A stretch of 5,395 nt of DNA from Planctomycetaceae bacterium (GTDB lineage: Bacteria; Planctomycetota; Planctomycetia; Pirellulales; Thermoguttaceae). Below are positions 1-5,395 of this stretch, in pieces (within the stretch, counting starts at the first letter, position 1; each line of letters starts with the position of its first letter). The notes beneath the pieces were generated by a model that saw nothing but the letters and a program-made list of their open reading frames with translations, was not told where the DNA came from and ran no database searches. The stretch is taken from the NCBI GenBank assembly GCA_031274045.1, contig JAISQS010000503.1, positions 1 through 5,395 on the forward strand, in the 5' to 3' direction. Made by a program: the position numbers and the translations under genes.

Positions 1-119
1 TCGTAGGGCGTTGCCCTACGCTATGATATTTTGCCCTTTCAGGGCGTTGATGCAGTGCATTGATACAGTGCTTGATAAAAAGCACAATGTAAAAGCCCCA
101 CAAAAAACGAAATAATCAG
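1..119 (+). repeat. Dispersed palindromic repeat, copy A (downstream of the microcompartment genes)
   Basis: Bases 1-50 are the perfect reverse complement of 5330-5379. Weaker similarity continues to 119, through shared blocks ACAATGTAA, CCCCACAAAA and CGAAATAATCAG. The 5' part holds two hairpins: CGTAGGGC-GTT-GCCCTACG (3-20) and GCCCT-TTC-AGGGC (33-45). AGGGCGTTG occurs twice (5-13 and 41-49), so the two hairpins could swap partners. This copy carries an extra 13-bp repeat (47-84) that copy B lacks. It starts at the first base of the window, so its true left edge is unknown. It ends six bases beyond the stop codon of the neighbouring gene. It has no coding potential and no T-run after a hairpin on the minus strand, so it is not a convincing terminator for the operon. 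Confidence 0.9.
47..84 (+). repeat. 13-bp tandem repeat inside copy A
   Basis: TTGATGCAGTGCA (47-59) is followed directly by TTGATACAGTGCT (60-72), which differs at two positions, and then by a degenerate third unit starting TGATAAAAAGCA (73-84). The carB-side copy of the larger repeat has only one such unit (TTGATACAGCG). Copy A therefore gained, or copy B lost, a unit by slippage. The last units can also fold as GTGCT...AGCAC (68-72 with 81-85). Confidence 0.7.
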
Positions 120-125
120 CTTTCC

Positions 126-446
126 TTAATCTTCCCTTCCCTTACCTTCATGTGAATTATCTTCTGTCAAAATTTCGACGTTATCTAAAATTGCGGCGTT
201 GTATGCGTCAACCGGTTTAATTTCGGGGTAAAACGGATTCGACGCTTCTGCGCCTTCGCTGATTGCTATCAACTCACCCTCACCCGCCGACAACTCATCA
301 TACACCACAACATCCTCAATATCCCCATCCAACCCGCCGCACAACCCCGCCTCACTAAGCGGCAAAACCAAACGCCAACTACCACCACGCAACAACTCAT
401 GCTCCCTAGAAAGCGTCACAACCCCAATCACTTTGCCAAATCGCAT
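126..446 (-). CDS. Bacterial microcompartment vertex protein, EutN/CcmL family (106 aa)
   Basis: Predicted BMC-P shell protein. Members of this family form pentamers that cap the vertices of polyhedral microcompartments. The N-terminus has the family strand KVIGVVTLSREHELL (residues 5-19). The middle has VVVYDELSAGEGELIAISEG (46-65), which corresponds to the conserved D-x-x-G-A-G-x-G-D turn of the family. The segment KPVDAYNAAILDNVEI (77-92) closes the domain and resembles planctomycete-type versions. The last 14 residues are a polar, charged tail. At 106 residues it is a little longer than minimal family members (about 85-100). ATG is at 444-446 and the stop is TAA. It starts three bases after the stop of the upstream gene, so the two are probably co-transcribed and perhaps translationally coupled; only a weak GGGTG lies ahead of the start. 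The family call is firm; the PVM subtype is inferred. Confidence 0.88.
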   Translation of the reverse strand: MRFGKVIGVVTLSREHELLRGGSWRLVLPLSEAGLCGGLDGDIEDVVVYDELSAGEGELIAISEGAEASNPFYPEIKPVDAYNAAILDNVEILTEDNSHEGKGRED

Positions 447-449
447 TTT

Positions 450-1193
450 TTATTTCACACCCGTTAAATCCGAAGCCGGTTCAGCGGAAAGCCGCAACAC
501 AAACTCACTCCGAAACCGTTTTATTGATTCTAAAATATTTGATTCGCTTATTCTGTGCGGCGAAATTATCATCACGTTGGCGTTGATTTCTTTGGTATCA
601 ATTGCGGTCTGCTTCGGATCAATCGCAAGAATCACACGCAACGACTCCCGCAAACCAATATCACGAATCGCAGTCGCCGGAAATTCGGTCAAAACAACTC
701 CGCAATTTTTTTGCAAAGAAATTATCTTGTCAGCTTCGTCTATCAATTTGGCAAAATCATCAAAATTATTCTGTATCAAATCGTACTCGCTCTGCAATCG
801 CGTCATGGCAAACGGCGACAAAACCGCGTTGCCGTGCCGCGCGAACCATAACGGCTTGGCAACATCGGCGATCTTGCGAAAAACGATTTCAAGTTTCCGA
901 TTACGTATCTCGTCTTTTGCAGACGGAGTCAAAATTGATTTGGGCGAAACAACAAGCCGACGCACCCCAACAACACCATCAAGCCGCCGCCGAATATCCT
1001 CAACCGAAATCACTCGCCCAAACTCCAACGACAACTCACCCGAACATAAAACACCAACTTCACCACTATCAACATTGACCCCGACATCGCGAACAACCGC
1101 CGGTTGATCAGCTTTATCAGACTTCACGTCAATACGAAGATCAAACAATACACTCCGCACGATCTCCTCAATATTAACATCGTCTAATAACAT
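450..1193 (-). CDS. Microcompartment-associated protein with possible encapsulation helix and degenerate RpiB-like domain (247 aa)
   Basis: I do not recognise an exact family. Residues 6-20 (VNIEEIVRSVLFDLR) form a predicted amphipathic helix like the N-terminal targeting helices of microcompartment enzymes such as EutE and PduP. Residues 61-99 contain VISVEDIRRRL and ILTPSAKDEIR; a similar T-P-x-A-x-D segment occurs in microcompartment proteins such as EutT. Residues 165-226 resemble the end of RpiB/LacAB sugar-phosphate isomerases: GVVLTEFPATA, then GLRESLRVILAID, then NANVMIISPHRIS. The usual RpiB DHAG start and the glycine-rich catalytic loop with Cys or Ser are not visible, so isomerase activity is doubtful. 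The gene lies between two vertex-protein genes, which supports a cargo, scaffold or assembly role. ATG is at 1191-1193; an in-frame stop (1203-1205) just upstream excludes an earlier start. No Shine-Dalgarno is seen. Coding is near certain; the fold is a tentative match by eye. Confidence 0.75.
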   Translation of the reverse strand: MLLDDVNIEEIVRSVLFDLRIDVKSDKADQPAVVRDVGVNVDSGEVGVLCSGELSLEFGRVISVEDIRRRLDGVVGVRRLVVSPKSILTPSAKDEIRNRKLEIVFRKIADVAKPLWFARHGNAVLSPFAMTRLQSEYDLIQNNFDDFAKLIDEADKIISLQKNCGVVLTEFPATAIRDIGLRESLRVILAIDPKQTAIDTKEINANVMIISPHRISESNILESIKRFRSEFVLRLSAEPASDLTGVK

Positions 1194-1274
1194 GATTTTT
1201 GGTCAACATTCATTTTTTCAAATTTGTTCGTAATTGAGATTTTGTCCGCCGTTGCCGTATTTCACACGCTGTCA
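1194..1274 (-). other. 81-bp spacer between two microcompartment genes
   Basis: The stop TAA of the upstream vertex gene is followed at once by TGA in the same frame. The remaining spacer is AT-rich towards the next start codon and shows no Shine-Dalgarno, strong hairpin or clear promoter. It is long for a tightly packed operon, so a weak internal promoter is possible, but nothing in the sequence identifies one. Confidence 0.4.
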
Positions 1275-1541
1275 TTACGCCTCACTTGCCCCTGCAACCG
1301 GATCAATAATCCCAAGCGTACACCAAACAATCGGCGAAGTCCGCGTCTGCAAAATCTCGGAAATTAACTTGCCGTCGTTGACAATAATTATCTCATCACC
1401 CACGCCCGCTCCAACAGAATCCATCACAATACAAACCCCACCGCCTTCCCCCTCAACTCGAACAACCAACAACTTCACTCCATCAAGCGAAACATGCTTA
1501 ACAGTCGATGTCACCGAACCAATAACTTTACACTTGAACAA
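1275..1541 (-). CDS. Bacterial microcompartment vertex protein, EutN/CcmL family (88 aa, TTG start)
   Basis: Predicted BMC-P pentamer protein of nearly minimal length for the family. Residues 5-24 (KVIGSVTSTVKHVSLDGVKL) match the conserved N-terminal beta-strand region. DSVGAGVGDEIIIVNDG (41-57) is the diagnostic D-x-x-G-A-G-x-G-D turn. SPIVWCTLGIIDPV (69-82) is the typical C-terminal strand ending in I-D-x-V. The start is TTG at 1539-1541: the family N-terminus begins here, an in-frame TAA lies upstream (1569-1571) with no ATG between, and a strong Shine-Dalgarno precedes it. The stop is TAA. It is divergent from the 106-residue paralogue in this window, lacking that protein's extended middle loop and charged tail, so the two may occupy different vertices or different assembly steps. 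It is probably the first gene of the operon, since the 464 bp upstream hold no gene. Confidence 0.9.
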   Translation of the reverse strand: MFKCKVIGSVTSTVKHVSLDGVKLLVVRVEGEGGGVCIVMDSVGAGVGDEIIIVNDGKLISEILQTRTSPIVWCTLGIIDPVAGASEA

Positions 1542-1545
1542 AATT

Positions 1546-1552
1546 ACCTCCC
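1546..1552 (-). promoter_or_regulatory. Strong Shine-Dalgarno deciding the TTG start
   Basis: On the minus strand GGGAGGT lies four bases ahead of the TTG codon at 1539-1541. It is the only good Shine-Dalgarno in the window and makes the non-ATG start credible. Confidence 0.8.
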
Positions 1553-1587
1553 AACTATATGCACTTTGTTATTGCCGCACAATTCGC

Positions 1588-1913
1588 GTTAGCGGCGGGG
1601 GCAAGCCTACGCTATACCACACAAGTTTTTTGAGAATACGAACCATACGAACCATACGAAAAATACGGAATAAACGAAAATTAATTTCTAAAAACTATTT
1701 TTAACGCGAAATACACGAAAATACAAAATACGCGAAATTTTAATAAACACTAAAATTAAACACTTTTAAAATCACTTTCGCGAATTTCGTTTTTTAGCGT
1801 GTTTCGCGTTAAAAAAAATTATTTCGTTATGTTTCGTATTTTTCGTTTATTTCGTATTCTCAAAAAGCATCTTAAAACTTGTGTGGTATAACGAGGCGAG
1901 TACGCCGACGTAA
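1588..1913. repeat. Long imperfect inverted repeat (giant hairpin) in the spacer between carB and the microcompartment genes
   Basis: Three exact blocks pair in order. TATACCACACAAGTTTT (1613-1629) pairs with 1874-1890. TTTTTGAGAATACGAA (1627-1642) pairs with 1851-1866. TTTTTAACGCGAAA (1698-1711) pairs with 1802-1815. A shorter inner match, CGCGAAA (1731-1737) with 1776-1782, leaves a loop of about 38 bases. Outside the exact core the arms stay similar (GCCTACGCTATACC against GCCTCGTTATACC), which extends the structure to about 1588 and 1913. The arms differ by indels: a 10-bp insert on the right (1864-1873 region) and about two extra 9-bp units on the left. No open frame in it looks real and no transposase is present. 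It could be a non-autonomous mobile element, a transcript-level hairpin separating carB from the operon, or an intergenic repeat family. Confidence 0.88.
1636..1680 (+). repeat. 9-bp phased tandem array in the left arm of the hairpin
   Basis: Five consecutive units follow a 9-bp period: ATACGAACC twice, then ATACGAAAA, ATACGGAAT and AAACGAAAA. The right arm, read on the minus strand from 1857 downwards, carries about four related units (ATACGAAAT, AAACGAAAA, ATACGAAAC and a 10-bp ATAACGAAAT). The arms therefore differ in unit number while keeping the same phase. Confidence 0.8.
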
Positions 1914-1943
1914 CCGCCCGGCGGTCGGTTGCCCTCCTTACGT
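1908..1943. other. GC-rich stem-loop downstream of carB; terminator doubtful
   Basis: ACGTAA (1908-1913) and TTACGT (1938-1943) are inverted repeats enclosing ACCGC-CCG-GCGGT (1913-1925), a compact GC hairpin. It lies about 63 bases beyond the carB stop on the minus strand. No T-run follows it in either direction, so it lacks the standard intrinsic-terminator signature. The rest of 1944-2005 shows a short direct repeat (GGAAGTTACG then GGAAGTTA on the minus strand, about 1957-1975) and nothing else I can name. Confidence 0.3.
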
Positions 1944-2005
1944 TTGTCAACGTTTAACTTCCCGTAACTTCCTGTGAAAAAATTCCCAAAAATCGTGTCT
2001 GTTTT

Positions 2006-5000
2006 TCAAAGATAGTCTTGGATTGCTTTGACGTTTACGGTTTTGTTGTCGCGTGAGAAAGAAATCGCGTCGAGAAACGCTTTCGCGCCGCGTATCGTTG
2101 TGACCAACGGTACGCCGATTCGCATTGCGGTCGTCCTTATCAAGATTTCATCGCGCACCGGATTTTTTCCCGATGGAGTGTTTATGATCCACTGTACGTT
2201 GCCGTCAATCATCCTGTCAAGAATATTCGGTCGCTCCCCCTCAACAATCTTCGCCACCGTCTCCACCTCAAATCCCATACTCGAAATCACCGCGCCAGTC
2301 CCGCGCGACGCAATCATTTTGAAACCGAGTTTGACGAGCTGTTTTGCAATTTCGCCGATGAAAGGCTTGTCCGCTTCTTTGACCGAGACAAAAACATTCC
2401 CGCTCAAAGGAATCGGAACACCGGTTGCGTCTTCTCCTTTTGCAAATGCCTCTCCGAACGTTTCCGCGATTCCCATTACTTCGCCGGTTGATTTCATTTC
2501 GGGACCGAGTCTCGTATCGACACCCGGAAATCTTGTCCAAGGGAATACGGATTCTTTGACCGCGACATGATTTATTTCTTGCCAACGCCGGAACGGGGTA
2601 ACGAGGAACATCTCGGACAATTTTTCACCGAGCATGACGCGGGTTGCAATCGCAGCCATCGGTTCGCCGATTGCCTTGCTGACGAATGGAATTGTACGGC
2701 TCGCGCGGGGGTTTACTTCGAGGACGTAGATGAGATTATTCTTGATGGCAAATTGTATATTGATCAATCCGATAACATTCATTTTGATTGCGATTTTCTT
2801 GGTTGCGTCTTCAAGTTGCCTGATTAGTTTCGGAGTCAACGACTGCGGCGGAATCGAACACGCCGAGTCGCCGCTATGAATCCCCGCCTCCTCAATATGC
2901 TCCATTATAGCCGCCACAATCACACTCGACCCATCCGATACAGCATCTACATCGATTTCAATTGCGTCCTCCAAGAATCGGTCAATCAGTATCGGGCGAT
3001 TCTCGTCAATCGTTAAATCCGCTTGATGCGAATACCTCAACAAAGCATCCCAATACGACCGCAAATCATCACGGTCAAAAATTATCTCCATTTTCGCACC
3101 GCCCAACACAAAACTAGGTCGCATCAAAACAGGATAGCCTATTTTTTCGGCGGCGGCAATTGCGTCGTCGAGTGTGAAGGCTGTTGAACCTTGTGTCTGC
3201 CGGATTCCTAATGATTGGAGCATTTCGCCGAATTGTCTTCTATCTTCTGCGAGAGTAATTGAGGTAACATCCGTTCCGAGAATCGGCACGTTTTCATCCG
3301 CGAGAGCTTTTGCCAAATTGAGCGGCGTTTGACCTCCGAATTGTAAAATTACGCCCAACGGACGCTCATGGTGAATCACACCAAGAACATCCTCCAAAGT
3401 CAAAGGCTCAAAGTAAAGTACATCCGACGTGTCGTAATCTGTTGAGACGGTTTCGGGATTACAATTCATCATAATCGCGCGGTAGCCGAGCCGTTTTGCA
3501 GTATACGCGGCATGACAACAACAATAGTCAAACTCAATCCCTTGCCCAATCCTATTCGGTCCTCCTCCGAGAATCAAAATAGATTTTCTGTAATCCGGCT
3601 CTCCGGCTTCGTCTTCCTCGCCGTAGGTTGTGTAATAATAGGGCGTGACCGCCGCGAATTCAGCTCCGCACGTGTCAACCATCTTCCTTGCCGAGATGAT
3701 TCCTTGATCTATTCTTTGCAAGCGAACTATTTTTTCCGCAACCCCAAATATCTCCGAAAGACGCTTGTCCGAAAAACCAAGACGCTTCAAACCAAGCATA
3801 TCCTCCGACGAGATTTCATCCAACCGCTTCCCCTCCAACTCAACCTCAGCTTGAACGAGTTCCGCAATTTGAGCAAGAAACCAAATATCAATACCAGTCA
3901 GCCGATTTAACGTTTCAATATCACCGCCTTGCTTGATGGCGTGTGCGAGTTGTGTCAATCTTTCGCGCGTCGGCGTACTTATTTTGCGATAAATTTCATC
4001 GAGCGGCTCAACAGCATCATCTGCACTAAATAGACCAAAACGCCTGTTTTCAAGCGACCGAATCGTTTTGTGCAATGCCTCCTTGAATGTTCGTCCGATT
4101 CCCATTGCTTCGCCGACGGATTTCATTTGGATCGAGAGCGTCTCGTTTCCTTCGGGGAATTTCTCAAACGCGAATCTTGGAATTTTGACCACGCAATAAT
4201 CGATCGTCGGTTCAAAACATACGCTTGTTGTTCTTGTGATATCGTTGCGCAATTCGTCGAGAGTGTATCCGACGGCGACCTTCGCGGCAATCTTCGCAAT
4301 CGGGAATCCTGTAGCTTTCGACGCGAGAGCGGAGCTTCGGCTTACGCGCGGATTCATTTCGATTACGACAAGTCTACCGTTTCGCGGGTTCTGTGCAAAT
4401 TGAATATTGCAACCGCCGGTTTCGACTCCGACGGCGCGAATGATTTTTATTGACGCGTCGCGCATTGATTGGTATTCGCGGTCGGTCATTGTTTGGACGG
4501 GTGCGACGGTTATTGAGTCGCCGGTGTGGATTCCCATTGGGTCAAAGTTTTCTATTGAGCAGACGACGACGACATTATCATTCTTGTCCCTCATCATCTC
4601 CATCTCAAATTCCTTCCAACCTGCAAGAGATTCCTCAATCAGAATTTCGCCGACCATACTTGCGGCGAGTCCTCCTTGAACGATCTTTTCAAATTCTTCT
4701 TTGTTGTACGCGATCCCGCCTCCGGTTCCGCCGAGTGTAAATGCCGGTCTGATAACACAAGGCAGCCCGATGATATCGAGGGCGTTGTATGCTTCGTCGC
4801 GGTTTCGGGCAAGTTCGCTTTTTGGCAGATCGATTTTGGCTTGCCGCATGGTTTCGCGAAACAATTCTCGGTCTTCGGCGCGTCTGATGACGGAGCGGTC
4901 GGCACCGATCATCTCGATTCCGAGTTCGTCGAGAATCCCTGTATCGGCGACTTGGATGGCGGCATTTAGAGCGGTTTGACCTCCGAGTGTTGGCAGAATG

Positions 5001-5254
5001 GCGTTTGGTTTTTCTTTTCGTAGAATGGCGGAGATGTGTGCGGTGGTGATTGGTTCAATGTAGGTTCGGTCGGCGGTTTCGGGGTCGGTCATAATGGTTG
5101 CGGGGTTCGAGTTGACGAGGACAATTTCATAGCCCTCCTCCCGCAAAGCCTTACAAGCCTGCGTGCCGGAATAATCGAATTCGCAAGCTTGACCAATTAT
5201 TATTGGACCGGCACCAATGATTACAATTTTCTTCAGGTCTGTTCTTTTTGGCAT
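2006..5254 (-). CDS. carB: Carbamoyl-phosphate synthase, large subunit (1082 aa, complete)
   Basis: Makes carbamoyl phosphate from bicarbonate, two ATP and ammonia channelled from the CarA glutaminase, feeding pyrimidine and arginine synthesis in the cytoplasm. It is full length compared with 1073 residues in E. coli. The first half is the carboxyphosphate domain, with R129, R169 (RPAFTLGGTGGG), E215, E299, N301 and R303 at the same numbers as in E. coli. The oligomerisation domain spans about 405-550. The carbamoyl-phosphate domain starts near 557 (ILGGGPNRIGQGIEFDYCC) with R672, R712, E766, E846, N848 and R850 matching the second ATP site. Residues E788, D796 and E901 match the E. coli ornithine ligands. 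The C-terminal allosteric MGS-like domain (about 950-1082) has SRGTG and INTPSGK. E. coli Y1040 aligns with Leu, so effector control probably differs. ATG at 5252-5254 gives the canonical MPKR start but has no Shine-Dalgarno. The stop is TGA. Confidence 0.99.
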   Translation of the reverse strand: MPKRTDLKKIVIIGAGPIIIGQACEFDYSGTQACKALREEGYEIVLVNSNPATIMTDPETADRTYIEPITTAHISAILRKEKPNAILPTLGGQTALNAAIQVADTGILDELGIEMIGADRSVIRRAEDRELFRETMRQAKIDLPKSELARNRDEAYNALDIIGLPCVIRPAFTLGGTGGGIAYNKEEFEKIVQGGLAASMVGEILIEESLAGWKEFEMEMMRDKNDNVVVVCSIENFDPMGIHTGDSITVAPVQTMTDREYQSMRDASIKIIRAVGVETGGCNIQFAQNPRNGRLVVIEMNPRVSRSSALASKATGFPIAKIAAKVAVGYTLDELRNDITRTTSVCFEPTIDYCVVKIPRFAFEKFPEGNETLSIQMKSVGEAMGIGRTFKEALHKTIRSLENRRFGLFSADDAVEPLDEIYRKISTPTRERLTQLAHAIKQGGDIETLNRLTGIDIWFLAQIAELVQAEVELEGKRLDEISSEDMLGLKRLGFSDKRLSEIFGVAEKIVRLQRIDQGIISARKMVDTCGAEFAAVTPYYYTTYGEEDEAGEPDYRKSILILGGGPNRIGQGIEFDYCCCHAAYTAKRLGYRAIMMNCNPETVSTDYDTSDVLYFEPLTLEDVLGVIHHERPLGVILQFGGQTPLNLAKALADENVPILGTDVTSITLAEDRRQFGEMLQSLGIRQTQGSTAFTLDDAIAAAEKIGYPVLMRPSFVLGGAKMEIIFDRDDLRSYWDALLRYSHQADLTIDENRPILIDRFLEDAIEIDVDAVSDGSSVIVAAIMEHIEEAGIHSGDSACSIPPQSLTPKLIRQLEDATKKIAIKMNVIGLINIQFAIKNNLIYVLEVNPRASRTIPFVSKAIGEPMAAIATRVMLGEKLSEMFLVTPFRRWQEINHVAVKESVFPWTRFPGVDTRLGPEMKSTGEVMGIAETFGEAFAKGEDATGVPIPLSGNVFVSVKEADKPFIGEIAKQLVKLGFKMIASRGTGAVISSMGFEVETVAKIVEGERPNILDRMIDGNVQWIINTPSGKNPVRDEILIRTTAMRIGVPLVTTIRGAKAFLDAISFSRDNKTVNVKAIQDYL

Positions 5255-5261
5255 TATGTAA

Positions 5262-5283
5262 CTGATTAGGAATTTTCTGATTA
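5262..5283 (-). promoter_or_regulatory. Paired TAATCAG direct repeat ahead of carB
   Basis: On the minus strand TAATCAG occurs at 5277-5283 and again at 5262-5268, 15 bases apart start to start. The second copy ends seven bases before the carB ATG. The position suits an operator or a -10-like element, but no matching -35 box is clear and the motif is AT-rich, so chance is possible. Confidence 0.25.
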
Positions 5284-5379
5284 TTTCGGATTTTGTGGGG
5301 GAGTTACATTGTGTCTTTTATTCGCTGTATCAACGCCCTGAAAGGGCAAAATATCATAGCGTAGGGCAACGCCCTACGA
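5277..5379 (-). repeat. Dispersed palindromic repeat, copy B (upstream of carB)
   Basis: This is the inverted partner of bases 1-119. The outer 50 bases (5330-5379) are identical to 1-50 in reverse complement, including both hairpins (CGTAGGGC-AAC-GCCCTACG at 5360-5377 and GCCCT-GAA-AGGGC at 5335-5347 on the plus strand). The AT-rich half towards carB (5277-5329) is similar but diverged. It ends only 22 bases before the carB start codon, so any carB promoter must lie inside or beyond the repeat. The last 16 bases of the window (5380-5395) lie outside it and hold nothing recognisable. Confidence 0.9.
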
Positions 5380-5395
5380 AAGAGATTCACGAACA

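Noticed and set aside
1..125. Intrinsic terminator of the microcompartment operon
   Set aside because: Hairpins are present but none is followed by a T-run in the minus-strand direction.
433..1107. Long plus-strand open frame opposite the 247-residue microcompartment gene
   Set aside because: Its translation is Ser/Thr/Arg-rich with no recognisable motif, and the minus-strand frames over the same bases have conserved family features.
1553..1590. Promoter-like TTGTGC and TATAGT 17 bases apart ahead of the 88-residue gene
   Set aside because: The -35 box matches consensus at only three of six positions. The implied transcript would start inside the Shine-Dalgarno, which would make the leader useless.
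1636..1680. CRISPR-like array
   Set aside because: Units are 9 bp with no spacers and no nearby cas genes; this is a simple tandem repeat.
1234..1704. Plus-strand open frame opposite the 88-residue vertex gene and running into the hairpin
   Set aside because: Composition is low complexity (Pro/Thr/Ser then Arg/Ile repeats from the 9-bp units). It is antisense to a well-supported gene.
3512..3910. Plus-strand open frames inside carB
   Set aside because: They are shadows of a complete, conserved coding region, with no domain features or start signals of their own.
1..5379. Composite transposon bounded by the end repeats
   Set aside because: The interior has no transposase or integrase and carries the core gene carB. 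The repeat looks like a dispersed palindromic family rather than an insertion sequence.

Overview
The window looks like chromosomal DNA from a bacterium of moderate GC content, most likely a planctomycete or another member of the Planctomycetota/Verrucomicrobiota group. The pointers are EutN/CcmL-type microcompartment vertex proteins resembling planctomycete-type versions, starts that mostly lack a Shine-Dalgarno sequence, and spacers full of dispersed palindromic repeats. This placement is inference. TGA is used as a stop, so nothing suggests an altered code. All four supportable genes are on the minus strand; the plus-strand open frames are shadows of them.

Layout from right to left (direction of transcription). 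A 103-bp copy of a palindromic repeat (5277-5379) sits just ahead of carB (2006-5254), the complete large subunit of carbamoyl-phosphate synthase. A 464-bp spacer (1542-2005) follows and is dominated by a long imperfect inverted repeat (core 1613-1890) built partly from 9-bp phased units. Then come three short genes: a microcompartment vertex protein (1275-1541, TTG start with a strong Shine-Dalgarno), a 247-residue protein with a possible encapsulation helix and a degenerate RpiB-like C-terminal half (450-1193), and a second vertex protein (126-446). The last 119 bases hold a second, inverted copy of the palindromic repeat; its first 50 bases match the carB-side copy perfectly.

Functionally there are two units. 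CarB is a housekeeping enzyme supplying carbamoyl phosphate for pyrimidines and arginine; its glutaminase partner CarA is not in the window. The three small genes are probably one end of a bacterial microcompartment operon: two pentamer-forming vertex proteins around a possible cargo or scaffold protein. No hexameric shell protein and no signature enzyme is present, so the substrate cannot be read from this window. In planctomycetes, loci of this kind (PVM type) usually process lactaldehyde from fucose or rhamnose.

The least explained material is in the spacers: inverted repeat copies at the two ends, the long hairpin between carB and the microcompartment genes, and a short module (hairpin followed by TACGCTAT) shared by both. 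Along carB there is also a patchy reversal of G/C strand bias at a scale of about 50-150 bases.
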